A stretch of 64,000 nt of DNA from Planctomycetota bacterium (GTDB taxonomy: Bacteria > Planctomycetota > Phycisphaerae > Phycisphaerales > SM1A02), in NCBI GenBank assembly GCA_016873115.1, contig VGYB01000001.1, positions 87,528 to 151,527 of the forward strand. Reading direction: 5' to 3'. The translations under genes and the position numbers were made by a program. Of this stretch, positions 8,453 through 19,797 are shown piece after piece. The notes below the pieces were generated by a model that saw only the letters and a list, made by a program, of their open reading frames with translations, did not search any database and was not told the origin of the DNA. Position 1 is the first letter of the stretch; every line of letters begins with the position of its first letter.

Positions 8453-9754
8453 TCAGGGGAAGAAGCCTCGGAGGTCGTAGACGCGACCGAGGTGGTCGAG
8501 CGCCGCACAGTACGCCGCGGTGCGCCAATCGCATTCGTAGCGCATGCGCGCAAGCTTCACCCGACGCGACGCCAGCGACACCGTCAGTTGCAGCCGCTCG
8601 TCGAACTCCGTCGGGGTGATGCTGGTGCAGGCGCGATTCTGCACCCACTCGATGTAGCTGCCGACGACCGCACCCGAGTTGCACAGCACGCTTGGGATCG
8701 CATCAATCGCTCGTCGAGCCAGGATGTCATCGGCCTCGGGCGTCCACGGCAGGTTCGCGGCCTCGGCGATGAGGGTTGGCGCGACCCACTCTGCACGCTG
8801 GGCATCGAGTGTGCGCTCACCTGCAGCCAGGATCAGAAGGTCGGCAGGCGTGCGGTAGAACGGTTCCTCGCCCACCGGATTCGCACCAGCGAAGCCGTTG
8901 GACCCGCCCACGGTCGAGAGGTGGCGCCAGAGCGCGATCGGGTCGATGCCCTCGGGATTCACGAGCGCACCGTTGCGGATGTGCACACCCACCAGGACAG
9001 CACCGCGGGAGTGCATGAAGCGGGCGATCTGGCTGCCCACGCGGCCAAAGCCCGAGAGCGTGTAGCGGAGCCCGTCGAGGTCGCGGCCGAAGTCAGGCAG
9101 CATTTCCTCGAGCACGGCGATGAAGCCTCGGCCGATGGCCGTGTCGCGCCCCGCATATCCACCGATCTCCGGCGGCTTCCCGGTCACGCTCGCGGTCATG
9201 AGTTGGCGCGTGGGTTCAGGCGAGGTCTGCGCAATCGTGTCGACGAACCATGCCATGGTCTGGCTGTCGGCGCCGACCTCGGGGCCGGGGACATCGTGGT
9301 CCGGACCAATCTGGTGGCTGATCGAGCTGGCGAAGCGGCGCACCACGCGCTGCAGTTCGTCGCGGCTGAGGAGCCGCGGGTCGCACGCCACGCCGCCGGC
9401 CGCGCCGCCGAACGGCAGGCGCAGCAGGCTGCATTTGAGCGTCATGAGCATGGCGAGACCCTTGAGGTCCTCCGCATTGGTGTGCGGGTGGAAGCGCAGG
9501 CCGCCCTTGAACGGGCCGAGTGCATTGTTGTGCTGGATGCGGTAGCCCGTGAAGAGCTGGTACGAACCGTCATCCATGAGCACCGGGAAGTGCGTCGTGA
9601 TCTCGCTCTTGGGCTGCGCCAACACGATGCGCTGGTCATCGGGAAGACCCGTGAGCTGCGCCGCCTGCAGCATGCGCGGCAGCAACTGGTGGTAGAGCGA
9701 ACCATCGACAGGCGTGATGCCCAGGCGCTCCATGATGCGCGCGGTGATGTCCAT
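8453..9754 (-). CDS. Glutamate dehydrogenase homologue with altered active site
   Basis: Belongs to the Glu/Leu/Phe/Val dehydrogenase family; 433 residues, the normal length for the hexameric enzymes. The N-terminal substrate domain has GPFKGGLRFHP (Lys83, equivalent to Lys89 of the Clostridium symbiosum enzyme) and TLKCSL (Lys107, equivalent to Lys113). The next motif, normally GGxKGG with the catalytic lysine, reads GGAAGG, so position 119 is Ala. The catalytic aspartate of the PAPDV motif is replaced in PGPEVGADSQTMAW by Glu159. The C-terminal Rossmann domain is intact (LSGFGRVGSQIARFMHSRGA). I read this as a homologue that is inactive or has changed chemistry. I chose the ATG at 9754; the longer frame would overlap the upstream gene. 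It lies between the CBM9-like lipoprotein and the HIT gene. Confidence 0.88.
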   Translation of the reverse strand: MDITARIMERLGITPVDGSLYHQLLPRMLQAAQLTGLPDDQRIVLAQPKSEITTHFPVLMDDGSYQLFTGYRIQHNNALGPFKGGLRFHPHTNAEDLKGLAMLMTLKCSLLRLPFGGAAGGVACDPRLLSRDELQRVVRRFASSISHQIGPDHDVPGPEVGADSQTMAWFVDTIAQTSPEPTRQLMTASVTGKPPEIGGYAGRDTAIGRGFIAVLEEMLPDFGRDLDGLRYTLSGFGRVGSQIARFMHSRGAVLVGVHIRNGALVNPEGIDPIALWRHLSTVGGSNGFAGANPVGEEPFYRTPADLLILAAGERTLDAQRAEWVAPTLIAEAANLPWTPEADDILARRAIDAIPSVLCNSGAVVGSYIEWVQNRACTSITPTEFDERLQLTVSLASRRVKLARMRYECDWRTAAYCAALDHLGRVYDLRGFFP

Positions 9755-9768
9755 GCTGGTGGGACTGT

Positions 9769-10628
9769 TCAAGGCTGCTCCTTGGTGAATCGAACCGTGC
9801 CCCAGTGCTGGGGAACATGCATGTTGATTTCCCACTGCGGGGTCCAGGTCCAGTTGTCTTCGGGGCGCCCGGGCACCTTGGCATAGTTCCCATCACGCAC
9901 CTCGAGCGTCCACTCCACACGGCTGAAGTTGATGCGCCAGGCATCGCCTTCGCGCGGCGGCAACGACACGGCTTGGTGCTTGATGCCGGTTCGGGGCGCA
10001 CCCATCGGCTGCAGGCATGCCCAGGGAATCGCCAGCTCGATCGACCATCCATCATCGCGATCACGCGGGTCGTTGATGGTGCCGCGCAGGTCGATCCCCT
10101 GCCGCATGCCCACGGCATCCCATCCATGGTCCGCGGGGCCGCCCGCACGGTAGGGCGTGTGGAGGTAGAGATCGAAGACCGTGCCGAGCGCGTTCACCTC
10201 GATCTCGTAGTACTCGCGCGTGTCACCATCGGGGTCGATGAAGACCTCAATGTCATGGTCGCGGAAGACGATCTCATCGTGGCGCGTGAGCGTGGCCCAG
10301 AGATCGGGCTCTTGCATGTCGGCCAGTACATACAGGAACGCCTCGTCCCAGCACAGCTTCATCCGGGTCAGGAACCGAGGTGCCGTACGCGCGGGGCCCT
10401 CGATGTCGACGAACTCGGTCGACCACGGCACCGCCGACCACGCGCAGTCGGCGTCGAAACGGCCATCCAGGACCGGGGGGACGCGAACGAACGGTGCGTC
10501 GTAGGTCAGCGGCGCGTAGGCGATCGCCTGCGTCGGCACAGGCGCGGGCACCACATACGAGGAGCCGCCCGTGGTGCAGGCGGCCACGAAGCTCGTGGCC
10601 ACCAGCGCGGCAACCGTGCCGATCCGCG

Positions 10629-10632
<4 letters not shown>
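9769..10632 (-). CDS. CBM9-like (DOMON-type) lipoprotein
   Basis: A 287-residue lipoprotein: residues 1-18 (MTRIGTVAALVATSFVAA) form a signal sequence ending in a lipobox Cys at about 19. The rest matches the carbohydrate-binding family 9-like domain found in many secreted planctomycete and Bacteroidetes proteins: PPVLDGRFDADCAWSAV, then MKLCWDEAFLYVLADMQEP, then DDEIEVFIDPDGD-type (here HDIEVFIDPDGDTREYY), and DDGWSIELAIPW. Such domains bind sugars or haem-like ligands in other settings; the ligand here is unknown. The ATG overlaps the ppdK stop as ATGA (10629-10632), so its translation is likely coupled to ppdK, an odd pairing of a cytoplasmic enzyme and a surface lipoprotein. Confidence 0.82.
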
Positions 10633-13412
<2,780 letters not shown>

Positions 13413-13525
13413 GGTGTGGAGCCTTGTTGGTTGGTTCGCCGGTGGCCACCCGGGCACGCGGATCCTGCAGCAGGACCGCTCCCGGGCGGGTCGTTGAGTG
13501 TAGCGATTCCGCCTGCCGGGATCGC

Positions 13526-13531
13526 TAGGAT
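13526..13531 (+). promoter_or_regulatory. -10 box (TAGGAT) of pabB, leaderless layout
   Basis: TAGGAT ends 6 bases before the ATG at 13538, leaving no room for an upstream ribosome-binding site. The 125-base gap between pabB and ppdK also holds, on the minus strand, a TACACT near 13500 that could drive ppdK with a long leader. Confidence 0.6.
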
Positions 13532-13537
13532 CGTGCG

Positions 13538-14800
13538 ATGGCCGTGGTCGTGTCATCTAGCCTCGACGAGCCGATTCGCCGGGCCTGCGGCTGCGCCGCC
13601 ACGAGGCCTCTGGCGATCCTCTCGAGTGGTGGTGGTGGCCCTCACGCACGCACCAGCACGCTCGTCGAGGTCGAGCAGACGGTGCACGCGGCAACCGGCA
13701 TGGGCGAACGACTGTTGAACACCCTGCAGGTGTCCGAGCGCAGAGAGGGCGGCGGCTGGATCGCGAGCCTCTCGTATGGACTCGGCGCGACGATCGAACC
13801 GACGGCGAGGGCGGCTGGTGTGCGCCACGAGTCGCCGTTTGGCGACGGCACGATGCTGCGCGCCCGTTGCGTCCACGCCTTCGATCACGAGCAGCGCGCG
13901 TGGACGAGCCCGGGGCTGCCACCCATCGCCGAGTTGCCCGCCACCCGGGCTGGAACGCTGGAACCGCAGACGAGCGATGCTGACTACGCGGCTGCCATCC
14001 TGCGCGTGCGTGAGTTGATTCGCGCCGGGGACATCTTCCAGGCCAACATCGCCCGTGCGTGGATGGGATTCGTGCCCATGCCGATGCGCGCGTGGGCGCT
14101 CGGCGTACTCGATCGGATTCCCGCGCGGTACGGTGCCTACGCCGAGCTGGGTTCGGGGCGCGCGGTGCTGAGCGTCTCGCCTGAACTCTTCCTGTCGGTC
14201 GATGCCTGCACGCGCACGGTCCGTACACGCCCGATCAAGGGCACGCGCGCGTCCGACGGCTGTGCCCACGAACTCGAACGCTGCGACAAGGAGCGCGCCG
14301 AGCTCCACATGATCGTCGACCTCATGCGGAACGACCTCGGCCGCGTCTGCTCCATCGGCTCCGTGCGCGTCAGCGAGCCTCGCTCGATCGAGCGCCATCC
14401 CACCGTGCAGCATGCCGTTGCCGAGGTCTCAGGCACGCTGCGGCCCGGGATCGGGCATGCGGAACTCCTGCGCGCGACCTTCCCGCCGGGCTCGGTCACG
14501 GGTGCACCGAAGGTCCGCGCGATGCAGATCATCGACGAGCTCGAGCCGTTCGAGCGCGGCCCGTACTGCGGCGCGCTCGGCTGGCTCGGCGACGATGGCG
14601 CCGTGGTGCTCAATGTGGCCATCAGGACCTTTGCTCTCCAGGAGGTCAAGGGCGGCACGCAACTCATGTACTGGACCGGCTGCGGCATCGTGGCGGACTC
14701 CGACCCCACCCGGGAGTGCAGGGAGAGCCACGAGAAGGCGGCCGTCGCACTGCTGGCGGTCGGCACCAGGCGGCTGCCTGGGGACCCGAGCCATCGTTGA
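13538..14800 (+). CDS. pabB: Aminodeoxychorismate synthase component I
   Basis: Chorismate-utilising enzyme of the anthranilate synthase I/PabB family; 420 residues. The PIKGT motif with Lys234 marks it as aminodeoxychorismate synthase (folate branch), since anthranilate synthases have PIAGT there. Other conserved blocks are IRAGDIFQANIAR, VSPELFLS, ERAELHMIVDLMRNDLGR, FPPGSVTGAPKVRAMQIIDELE and YCGALGWLG, with a final GCGIVADSDP that contributes to the Mg/chorismate site. It needs a glutamine amidotransferase partner (PabA/TrpG), which is not adjacent. No signal or membrane segments; cytoplasmic. It is divergent from ppdK and convergent with phoH, with no clear terminator in the 80-base gap downstream. 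Confidence 0.9.
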   Translation: MAVVVSSSLDEPIRRACGCAATRPLAILSSGGGGPHARTSTLVEVEQTVHAATGMGERLLNTLQVSERREGGGWIASLSYGLGATIEPTARAAGVRHESPFGDGTMLRARCVHAFDHEQRAWTSPGLPPIAELPATRAGTLEPQTSDADYAAAILRVRELIRAGDIFQANIARAWMGFVPMPMRAWALGVLDRIPARYGAYAELGSGRAVLSVSPELFLSVDACTRTVRTRPIKGTRASDGCAHELERCDKERAELHMIVDLMRNDLGRVCSIGSVRVSEPRSIERHPTVQHAVAEVSGTLRPGIGHAELLRATFPPGSVTGAPKVRAMQIIDELEPFERGPYCGALGWLGDDGAVVLNVAIRTFALQEVKGGTQLMYWTGCGIVADSDPTRECRESHEKAAVALLAVGTRRLPGDPSHR

Positions 14801-14880
14801 GCGATGCCGGTCGGCCACGCACGGCAGGTCCAACATCACGCCGACGCCCCGCAGGCCGCGCTCCAGAGCCGCCGAGCCGC

Positions 14881-16335
14881 TCAGAGGATCTCGGCTGCGA
14901 GACTCGCGAGCTCGCTGCGCTCGGTCTTCGAGAGCGTGACATGGCCGGCGATGCGCTGGCCCTTCATGCGCTCGATGAGGTGAGAAAGGCCGTTGCTCGC
15001 TGCATCGAGGTACGGGCTGTCGATCTGCCCGATGTCGCCGCAGAGCACGATCTTGGTGCCATCACCGACACGACTCACGATCGTCTTGACCTCGTGTGGG
15101 CTCAGGTTCTGCGCCTCGTCGACGATGATGAACTGGTGCGGGATGCTGCGGCCACGGATGTAGGTGATCGGCTCGAGGACGATCTTCCCGCCTGCGACGA
15201 GCTGGTCGAGCCGCTGCTCGGTGCTCTTGCTGTCTGGCTCCGAGGAACCCCCGCTGCGCGTGCTCAGCAGGTAGGTGATGTTGTCGAAGATCGGCTGCAT
15301 CCAGAGCGAGAGCTTCTCGTCCTTGTCGCCGGGGAGGTAGCCGATGTCGCGGCCGAGCGGCATGATCGGGCGCGCCACGAGCAGCTTGTCGAAGCGCTCC
15401 TCGCGCAGCGTCTTTTGCAGCCCTGCCGCAATCGCCAGCAGCGTCTTGCCCGTACCCGCGGGGCCGATCAGGCTCACGACCTTGACCTCGTCATCGAGCA
15501 GGAGATCAAGCGCCATGGTCTGCTGCACATTCCGGGCCAGGACACCGAAGACCGGCTTGCGGGGACCCGTGACGGGGATCAGGTGCGATGTGTCGGTCAG
15601 CCGCCGCGCGAGTCCTGTGTGCGACGAATCGGTCGAGTCGGCGAGCACCACGAACTGATTGGCGAGGATCGTGGTCGTGGCCTGCGCCGTGCCATCGGGC
15701 GCGACACTGGGAAAGGACTCGAGTCGCGACAGCGGGAGCTGGCGTTCGTCGTAGAGGTCGTCGATCAGGTCAGGCGGCACCGCGAGCGTCACATACCCCG
15801 GGTGCAACCAGTCACTCTCGATGCGGTCCGCCTCGAAGTCCTCTGCGGGGACGCCCAGCGCGTCGCACTTCACCCTTGCGTTGATGTCCTTGCTGATGAA
15901 GATCGCGCGGAGCCCACGCGCGTGCAGCGCATGGGCCACACCGATGATGCTGTTGTCCGCCTTGTCGGACGCGAGCTCCCAGCTGGGAGCTGGTTCGAAC
16001 CGCATGATCCTGACGCTGCCACCCTGCTCGTTCCAGACCACGCTCTCGTGCAGCGGTCCTGCCTCACGCAACCGGTCGAGCGCACGGATCACCTGCCGAG
16101 CATTGCGCCCGGTCTCGTCGTTGTTCTTCTTGAAGCGATCGAGCTCCTCGATCACCATCAGCGGAATCACCACTTCATGCTCATCGAACTTGAAGATGGC
16201 GTTGGGGTTGTGCAGCAGCACATTCGTGTCGAGGACGAAGTGCTTTCGCACCTGCCGGCGTTCCTCGCTGTGCCGGCCCGATGCGGGGCTGGCGCTTGCG
16301 GACGGGGTTCGGCCGGCAGATCGAGGTCCACCCAT
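14881..16335 (-). CDS. phoH: PIN-domain/PhoH-like ATPase fusion
   Basis: A 484-residue PhoH2-type protein. After a poorly conserved, Ser/Gly-rich start, the PIN ribonuclease-like domain begins at HFVLDTNVLLHNPNAI and continues through MVIEELDRFKK and a second acidic cluster (ISKDINARVK). The C-terminal PhoH ATPase has Walker A GPAGTGKTLLA, PLGRDIGYLPGDKDEKL, FIIVDEAQNLSPHEVKT (Walker B) and VLCGDIGQID. Characterised PhoH2 proteins couple RNA unwinding with RNA cleavage in the cytoplasm. The ATG at 16335 has a strong AGGAGG six bases upstream, so this gene is translated from a leadered mRNA. No toxin-antitoxin partner is visible. Its promoter shares bases with that of the divergent Nif3-like gene. 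Confidence 0.92.
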   Translation of the reverse strand: MGGPRSAGRTPSASASPASGRHSEERRQVRKHFVLDTNVLLHNPNAIFKFDEHEVVIPLMVIEELDRFKKNNDETGRNARQVIRALDRLREAGPLHESVVWNEQGGSVRIMRFEPAPSWELASDKADNSIIGVAHALHARGLRAIFISKDINARVKCDALGVPAEDFEADRIESDWLHPGYVTLAVPPDLIDDLYDERQLPLSRLESFPSVAPDGTAQATTTILANQFVVLADSTDSSHTGLARRLTDTSHLIPVTGPRKPVFGVLARNVQQTMALDLLLDDEVKVVSLIGPAGTGKTLLAIAAGLQKTLREERFDKLLVARPIMPLGRDIGYLPGDKDEKLSLWMQPIFDNITYLLSTRSGGSSEPDSKSTEQRLDQLVAGGKIVLEPITYIRGRSIPHQFIIVDEAQNLSPHEVKTIVSRVGDGTKIVLCGDIGQIDSPYLDAASNGLSHLIERMKGQRIAGHVTLSKTERSELASLAAEIL

Positions 16336-16392
16336 GAAGCGCCTCCTGCGTGCACCACCTGCGGGCATCCTGCCCCTTCCGTGCACCTATGC

Positions 16393-16402
16393 ACTCTACG
16401 AT
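16393..16402. promoter_or_regulatory. Overlapping divergent -10 boxes for phoH and the Nif3-like gene
   Basis: On the minus strand 16398-16393 reads TAGAGT (toward phoH, leader about 55 bases). On the plus strand 16397-16402 reads TACGAT (toward 16448, leader about 40 bases). The two boxes share the central TA, so polymerase can probably engage only one direction at a time. Confidence 0.45.
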
Positions 16403-16447
16403 CTGAACCCGGGGGTGGCTTGCCCAAACCGCCAAGTTCCCGCGAAG

Positions 16448-17575
16448 ATGCACATCATGCTGACCACCGACCTCCTCCGAGCGCTCGACCACATCGCCCC
16501 GAGATCCCTCGCGGCAGAGTGGGACAATGTGGGCTTGGTGCTGGGCTCGGGAACGCAGCCCTGCTCGCGCGTGCTGGTGGCCATCGACCTGACCGGGGAT
16601 GTGCTCGACGAGGCGATTCGGCTGAACACGCAGGCGATCGTGCTCTACCACCCGCCGATCTTCGCGCCGCTGCGCCAACTGAATGATGGCAGCCCCCAGG
16701 GTGCCCTGCTCCTGCGTGCCGCACGGGCAGGCATCGCGCTGGTCTCGCCGCACACCGCGCTCGATGCCGCGGACGGTGGCGTCAACGATCTCCTCTGCAG
16801 TGTGGTCGGCGAGGGCCAGTCGACGCCGCTCGAACCCTCCGCCACAACACTGCCCGGCCAGTCGCACCGGGTCACCGTGCATGTGCCGATCGAGCATGTC
16901 GATGCCGTGCGCACGGCCATGGCGCGCGCCGGGGCCGGCACGATCGGCGAGTACACCCATTGCTCGTTCGAAGTGCTGGGCAGCGGGACCTTCATGCCGG
17001 GCGAAGGGGCACGCCCCCGAGTCGGGACGCGCGGGACGCTCGAGCGCGTGACCGAATGCCGGCTCGAGAAGGTCTGCAGCGCGGCGAACCTGCCGGCGGT
17101 CGTGGCGGCGATCCGCGCCGCGCATCCCTACGAGGAGCCCGCCTTCACCATCGAGGCTCTCGCACCGGTTCCCATGCCGCGTGCCGGGCAGGGCCGGCTG
17201 ATGCGACTTCGCACGCCGATGACCTCGCGCTCGATCGCACGCGCACTCGCGGCTGGCCTGCGCTTGAGGCATGTCGAGCTTGTAGGCGAGCCATCGCAGC
17301 GCCACGCCGTGATCGGCTTGTGCGCCGGCAGCGGTGGCGAACTCCTCGCCGGTGCACGCCAGCAAGGCGCCACGCTCTTCATCACCGGCGAGCTCAAGCA
17401 TCACGATCGGCTTGATGCCGCGGCACACGGTACGAGCGTGCTGCTGTGTGGGCACACCGAGACCGAACGGCCGTATCTGCGCGTGCTCGCGCGGCGCCTG
17501 CAGCGCCTGCTTCCCGGACTCAAGGTCACCATATCGAAGGCCGATCGGCCCCCTGCGCGCGTGTTGGAGGCCTGA
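16448..17575 (+). CDS. Nif3-like dinuclear metal centre protein
   Basis: Belongs to the Nif3/YbgI/GTP-cyclohydrolase-I-type-2 family; 375 residues, the long form with an inserted PII-like domain (about residues 135-250, including HPYEEPAF). Metal ligands typical of the family are visible: LYHPPIF (His), SPHTALDAADGGVND (His, Asp) and, in the C-terminal half, GHTETERPYLR (His, Glu). The N-terminus AAEWDNVGLVLG is highly characteristic. The biological substrate is not settled for this family; a hydrolase role on nucleotides or cofactors is possible. I used the ATG at 16448 (MHIMLTTDLL); a second ATG four codons later is also plausible. Divergent from phoH. Confidence 0.9.
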   Translation: MHIMLTTDLLRALDHIAPRSLAAEWDNVGLVLGSGTQPCSRVLVAIDLTGDVLDEAIRLNTQAIVLYHPPIFAPLRQLNDGSPQGALLLRAARAGIALVSPHTALDAADGGVNDLLCSVVGEGQSTPLEPSATTLPGQSHRVTVHVPIEHVDAVRTAMARAGAGTIGEYTHCSFEVLGSGTFMPGEGARPRVGTRGTLERVTECRLEKVCSAANLPAVVAAIRAAHPYEEPAFTIEALAPVPMPRAGQGRLMRLRTPMTSRSIARALAAGLRLRHVELVGEPSQRHAVIGLCAGSGGELLAGARQQGATLFITGELKHHDRLDAAAHGTSVLLCGHTETERPYLRVLARRLQRLLPGLKVTISKADRPPARVLEA

Positions 17576-17581
17576 ATTGAC

Positions 17582-17608
17582 GCCTCGACCCTGCGTTTCG
17601 AGGCCTTT
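17582..17608 (+). terminator. Possible terminator after the Nif3-like gene
   Basis: GCCTCGA (17582-17588) pairs with TCGAGGC (17598-17604) around a 9-base loop, starting 7 bases after the stop codon. The tail is only CTTTG, so this is a weak intrinsic terminator at best. Confidence 0.4.
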
Positions 17609-17621
17609 GCCCATGACTCGA

Positions 17622-17650
17622 TTGGTGCGTCCGCGCATGTGGTGTACCGT
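17622..17650 (+). promoter_or_regulatory. Promoter of the RCC1-like secreted protein
   Basis: TTGGTG at 17622-17627 and TACCGT at 17645-17650 are separated by exactly 17 bases, one of the few promoters in the window with a recognisable -35 box. The -10 box ends 12 bases before the ATG at 17663, so the leader would be only about 5 bases. Confidence 0.5.
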
Positions 17651-17662
17651 CACGGCCTGACC

Positions 17663-18742
17663 ATGCACGCCCTCCACACGATCGTCGCCATCGGATCACT
17701 TGCCGCGCTCGCCGCCGTCACGCACGCCGGTGTCGAAGGCGGCATCCGTTGCTGGGGCTACAACGCTTCAGGCCAGTGCAATGTGCCCTCGGGACTGCCG
17801 CTCATGGCGTGGGTTGAGGGGGGGACGAACCACACGATCGCGCTGCAGAACAACGGGGTTGTGCGTGCGTGGGGCCAAAACATCTACGGCCAGACCAGCG
17901 TGCCCACGAATCTGGGCGTGGCGGTCGACGTGGCCGGCGGCTTCGGCCACTCGGTCGCACTCATCAGCAACGGCACCGTGCGGTGCTGGGGGCTCAATGA
18001 CTTCGGACAGTGTGCGGTGCCAAGCGGCCTCGGCGTGGTCGCTTGGATCGCGACCTCGCTCGACCACACGCTCTCCCTGAACACCAGCGGCGTGGTGCGG
18101 GCCTGGGGCGCGAACCTCGATGGCCAGTGCAACGTGCCGACGAACCTCGGCGTGGTCGCCCGCATCGCAGCCGGCGGCTACCACTCCGTGTCCCTGAACA
18201 CCGCCGGCACGGTGCGCTGCTGGGGACTCAACGATGCCGGCCAGACCGTGGTGCCGAGCAACCTGGGACCGTGCGTCGGCATCGCCGCCGGCTACTACCA
18301 CACCGCTGCGGTGCAGACGAACGGCAACGTCCGGTGCTGGGGCGACAACGTCTACGGCCAGCTCAACGTGCCGACGAACTTGGGCCCGATCATCCAGATC
18401 GCCTCGGATGGTTACCACACCGTGGTGCTCACGAGCACCTACGGCGTGAAGTGCTGGGGCCGCAACACCTACGGCCAGTGCACGCTCCCCTCCGACCTCG
18501 ATCCCGTCGATGGACTGGGTGTCGGCGGCAATCACACCACAGCCCTGCTGCGGGTGCTCCCGCCGTGTGCGGGCGACATCAACGACGACCGCGTGATCGA
18601 CGGCTCCGACCTTGGTGTCATGCTCACCAATTGGGGAACGGCCACCGCCGGCGAACCGAGTGACATGAACAACGATGGCGAGGTCGACGGCGCGGATCTC
18701 GGCGCCCTGCTCACCCGTTGGGGCGTGCCCTGCCCGCTCTGA
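17663..18742 (+). CDS. Secreted RCC1-like beta-propeller with dockerin-like tail
   Basis: A 359-residue exported protein: signal peptide MHALHTIVAIGSLAALAAVTHA, then seven RCC1-type repeats of about 41 residues, each with a core like VRCWGLNDFGQCAVPSGLG followed by VVAWIATSLDHTLSL. Seven repeats suit a closed seven-bladed propeller. Residues from about 300 form a duplicated Ca-binding-like tail: GDINDDRVIDGSDLGVMLTNWG and DMNNDGEVDGADLGALLTRWG. Related tails are widespread in Phycisphaerae exported proteins and resemble type I dockerin repeats; their role in anchoring or sorting is inferred. The propeller probably binds a protein or polysaccharide at the cell surface. The start at 17663 was chosen to give the signal peptide. 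Confidence 0.85.
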   Translation: MHALHTIVAIGSLAALAAVTHAGVEGGIRCWGYNASGQCNVPSGLPLMAWVEGGTNHTIALQNNGVVRAWGQNIYGQTSVPTNLGVAVDVAGGFGHSVALISNGTVRCWGLNDFGQCAVPSGLGVVAWIATSLDHTLSLNTSGVVRAWGANLDGQCNVPTNLGVVARIAAGGYHSVSLNTAGTVRCWGLNDAGQTVVPSNLGPCVGIAAGYYHTAAVQTNGNVRCWGDNVYGQLNVPTNLGPIIQIASDGYHTVVLTSTYGVKCWGRNTYGQCTLPSDLDPVDGLGVGGNHTTALLRVLPPCAGDINDDRVIDGSDLGVMLTNWGTATAGEPSDMNNDGEVDGADLGALLTRWGVPCPL

Positions 18743-18804
18743 GCCGGCAGCGCTCGGTACTCCGCGGCGAACACGCACGCCGCATCATCCCCGCTTGATC
18801 GCGG

Positions 18805-19779
18805 TCAGCGCCCCGAGCGCGCAAGCATCGCGGCGCCGAGCACGCCGGCCTTGTCCTCGAGCTGCGTGACCAGCACATCGACCTTGCGCAGGGTCGATGG
18901 GAAGACATGGGCGACGATGCTCTCACGGACCTTGGCGGCATAGGGCTTGCCGAGCGCCTCGACCACGCCGCCGCCGAGCACGACCGTCTTCAGGCTGAGC
19001 ACCGTGAGCTGATTCGCGATCGCCAGACCCAGCAACTCGGCACTCGCATTGACCACGCGCTGCGTGAGCTCGTCACCCTCGGCATACAGGTCGCGGAGCA
19101 CCCCTGATCCAAGCGGTCCATCCTCCTTGTCGGCACGCACCTTGTGGAACCGGCTCGAGGGATAGAAGCCGGCGATCGTCTCCATGCTGCGCACGATCGC
19201 CGTGCGGCTGCAGAACTCCTCGACGGTCCTGTGGCCGGGCGCGCCGCCTGGCTGCAGGATGACCTGGCCGATCTCACCCGCGGTCCAGAACGGACCGCGC
19301 CAGAGGCCACCGTTCAGGATGAGCCCGCCACCTACGCCAGTCCCCACCCAGACCGCAAGCAAGTCACCCTTGCCGACACCGACGCCGAGCGTGGCCTCGC
19401 CCCACGCAGCAACATTGACATCGTTGTCGACGACGACCGGCACATCCAGGCGTTGCTGCAGCAGGTCCCGCAGCGGCACGTTCTTCCAGCCGAGGTTCCC
19501 GGCATTGATCACGACACCATGATCGAAGTCGATCGCACTCGGCGCACCGATGCCGACCGCGGCGAGCTCGGATGGCTCGATCGCCGCCTCGGTGCACGCA
19601 CGCATCAAGCCCTCGACGATGCGGTCGAGCACGACATCCCTGCCCTCGTTCGCCTTGGTCTTGCGCTTGCATATGCCGACGATGCGGCCCTTGGGATCGA
19701 CGATCCCGATGCTCATGTTGGTGCCGCCGAGATCGATGCCGGCGACGAGCGTTGGTTCGGTGTTGGACCTGCGCGCCAT
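18805..19779 (-). CDS. ROK-family sugar kinase (glucokinase-like), zinc site missing
   Basis: A 324-residue cytoplasmic kinase of the ROK family, likely acting on glucose, N-acetylglucosamine or a related hexose. The ATP loop is GIDLGGTNMSIGIVD (residues 14-28), the catalytic base is Asp120 in VVDNDVNVAAWGEA, and the second phosphate motif is WVGTGVGGGLILNG. In classical ROK kinases a His and three Cys (CxCGxxGCxE) bind zinc; here the His position is Gln172 (GEIGQVIL) and the Cys motif is absent (QPGGAPGHRTVEEFC). The gene starts 18 bases after the RND pump stop but has its own TAGAGT box 7 bases before the ATG. Could act on mannose-type sugars released by the glycan cluster, but nothing in the sequence fixes this. 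Confidence 0.88.
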   Translation of the reverse strand: MARRSNTEPTLVAGIDLGGTNMSIGIVDPKGRIVGICKRKTKANEGRDVVLDRIVEGLMRACTEAAIEPSELAAVGIGAPSAIDFDHGVVINAGNLGWKNVPLRDLLQQRLDVPVVVDNDVNVAAWGEATLGVGVGKGDLLAVWVGTGVGGGLILNGGLWRGPFWTAGEIGQVILQPGGAPGHRTVEEFCSRTAIVRSMETIAGFYPSSRFHKVRADKEDGPLGSGVLRDLYAEGDELTQRVVNASAELLGLAIANQLTVLSLKTVVLGGGVVEALGKPYAAKVRESIVAHVFPSTLRKVDVLVTQLEDKAGVLGAAMLARSGR

Positions 19780-19786
19780 GCGCGGA

Positions 19787-19792
19787 ACTCTA
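19787..19792 (-). promoter_or_regulatory. -10 box (TAGAGT) of the ROK kinase, leaderless layout
   Basis: TAGAGT ends 7 bases before the ATG at 19779 on the minus strand, inside the 18-base gap after the RND gene. Confidence 0.55.
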
Positions 19793-19797
19793 GCGGC

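Noticed and set aside
15985..16010. tRNA T-arm-like GGTTCGAACC
   Set aside because: Lies in the phoH coding sequence with no acceptor or anticodon arms.
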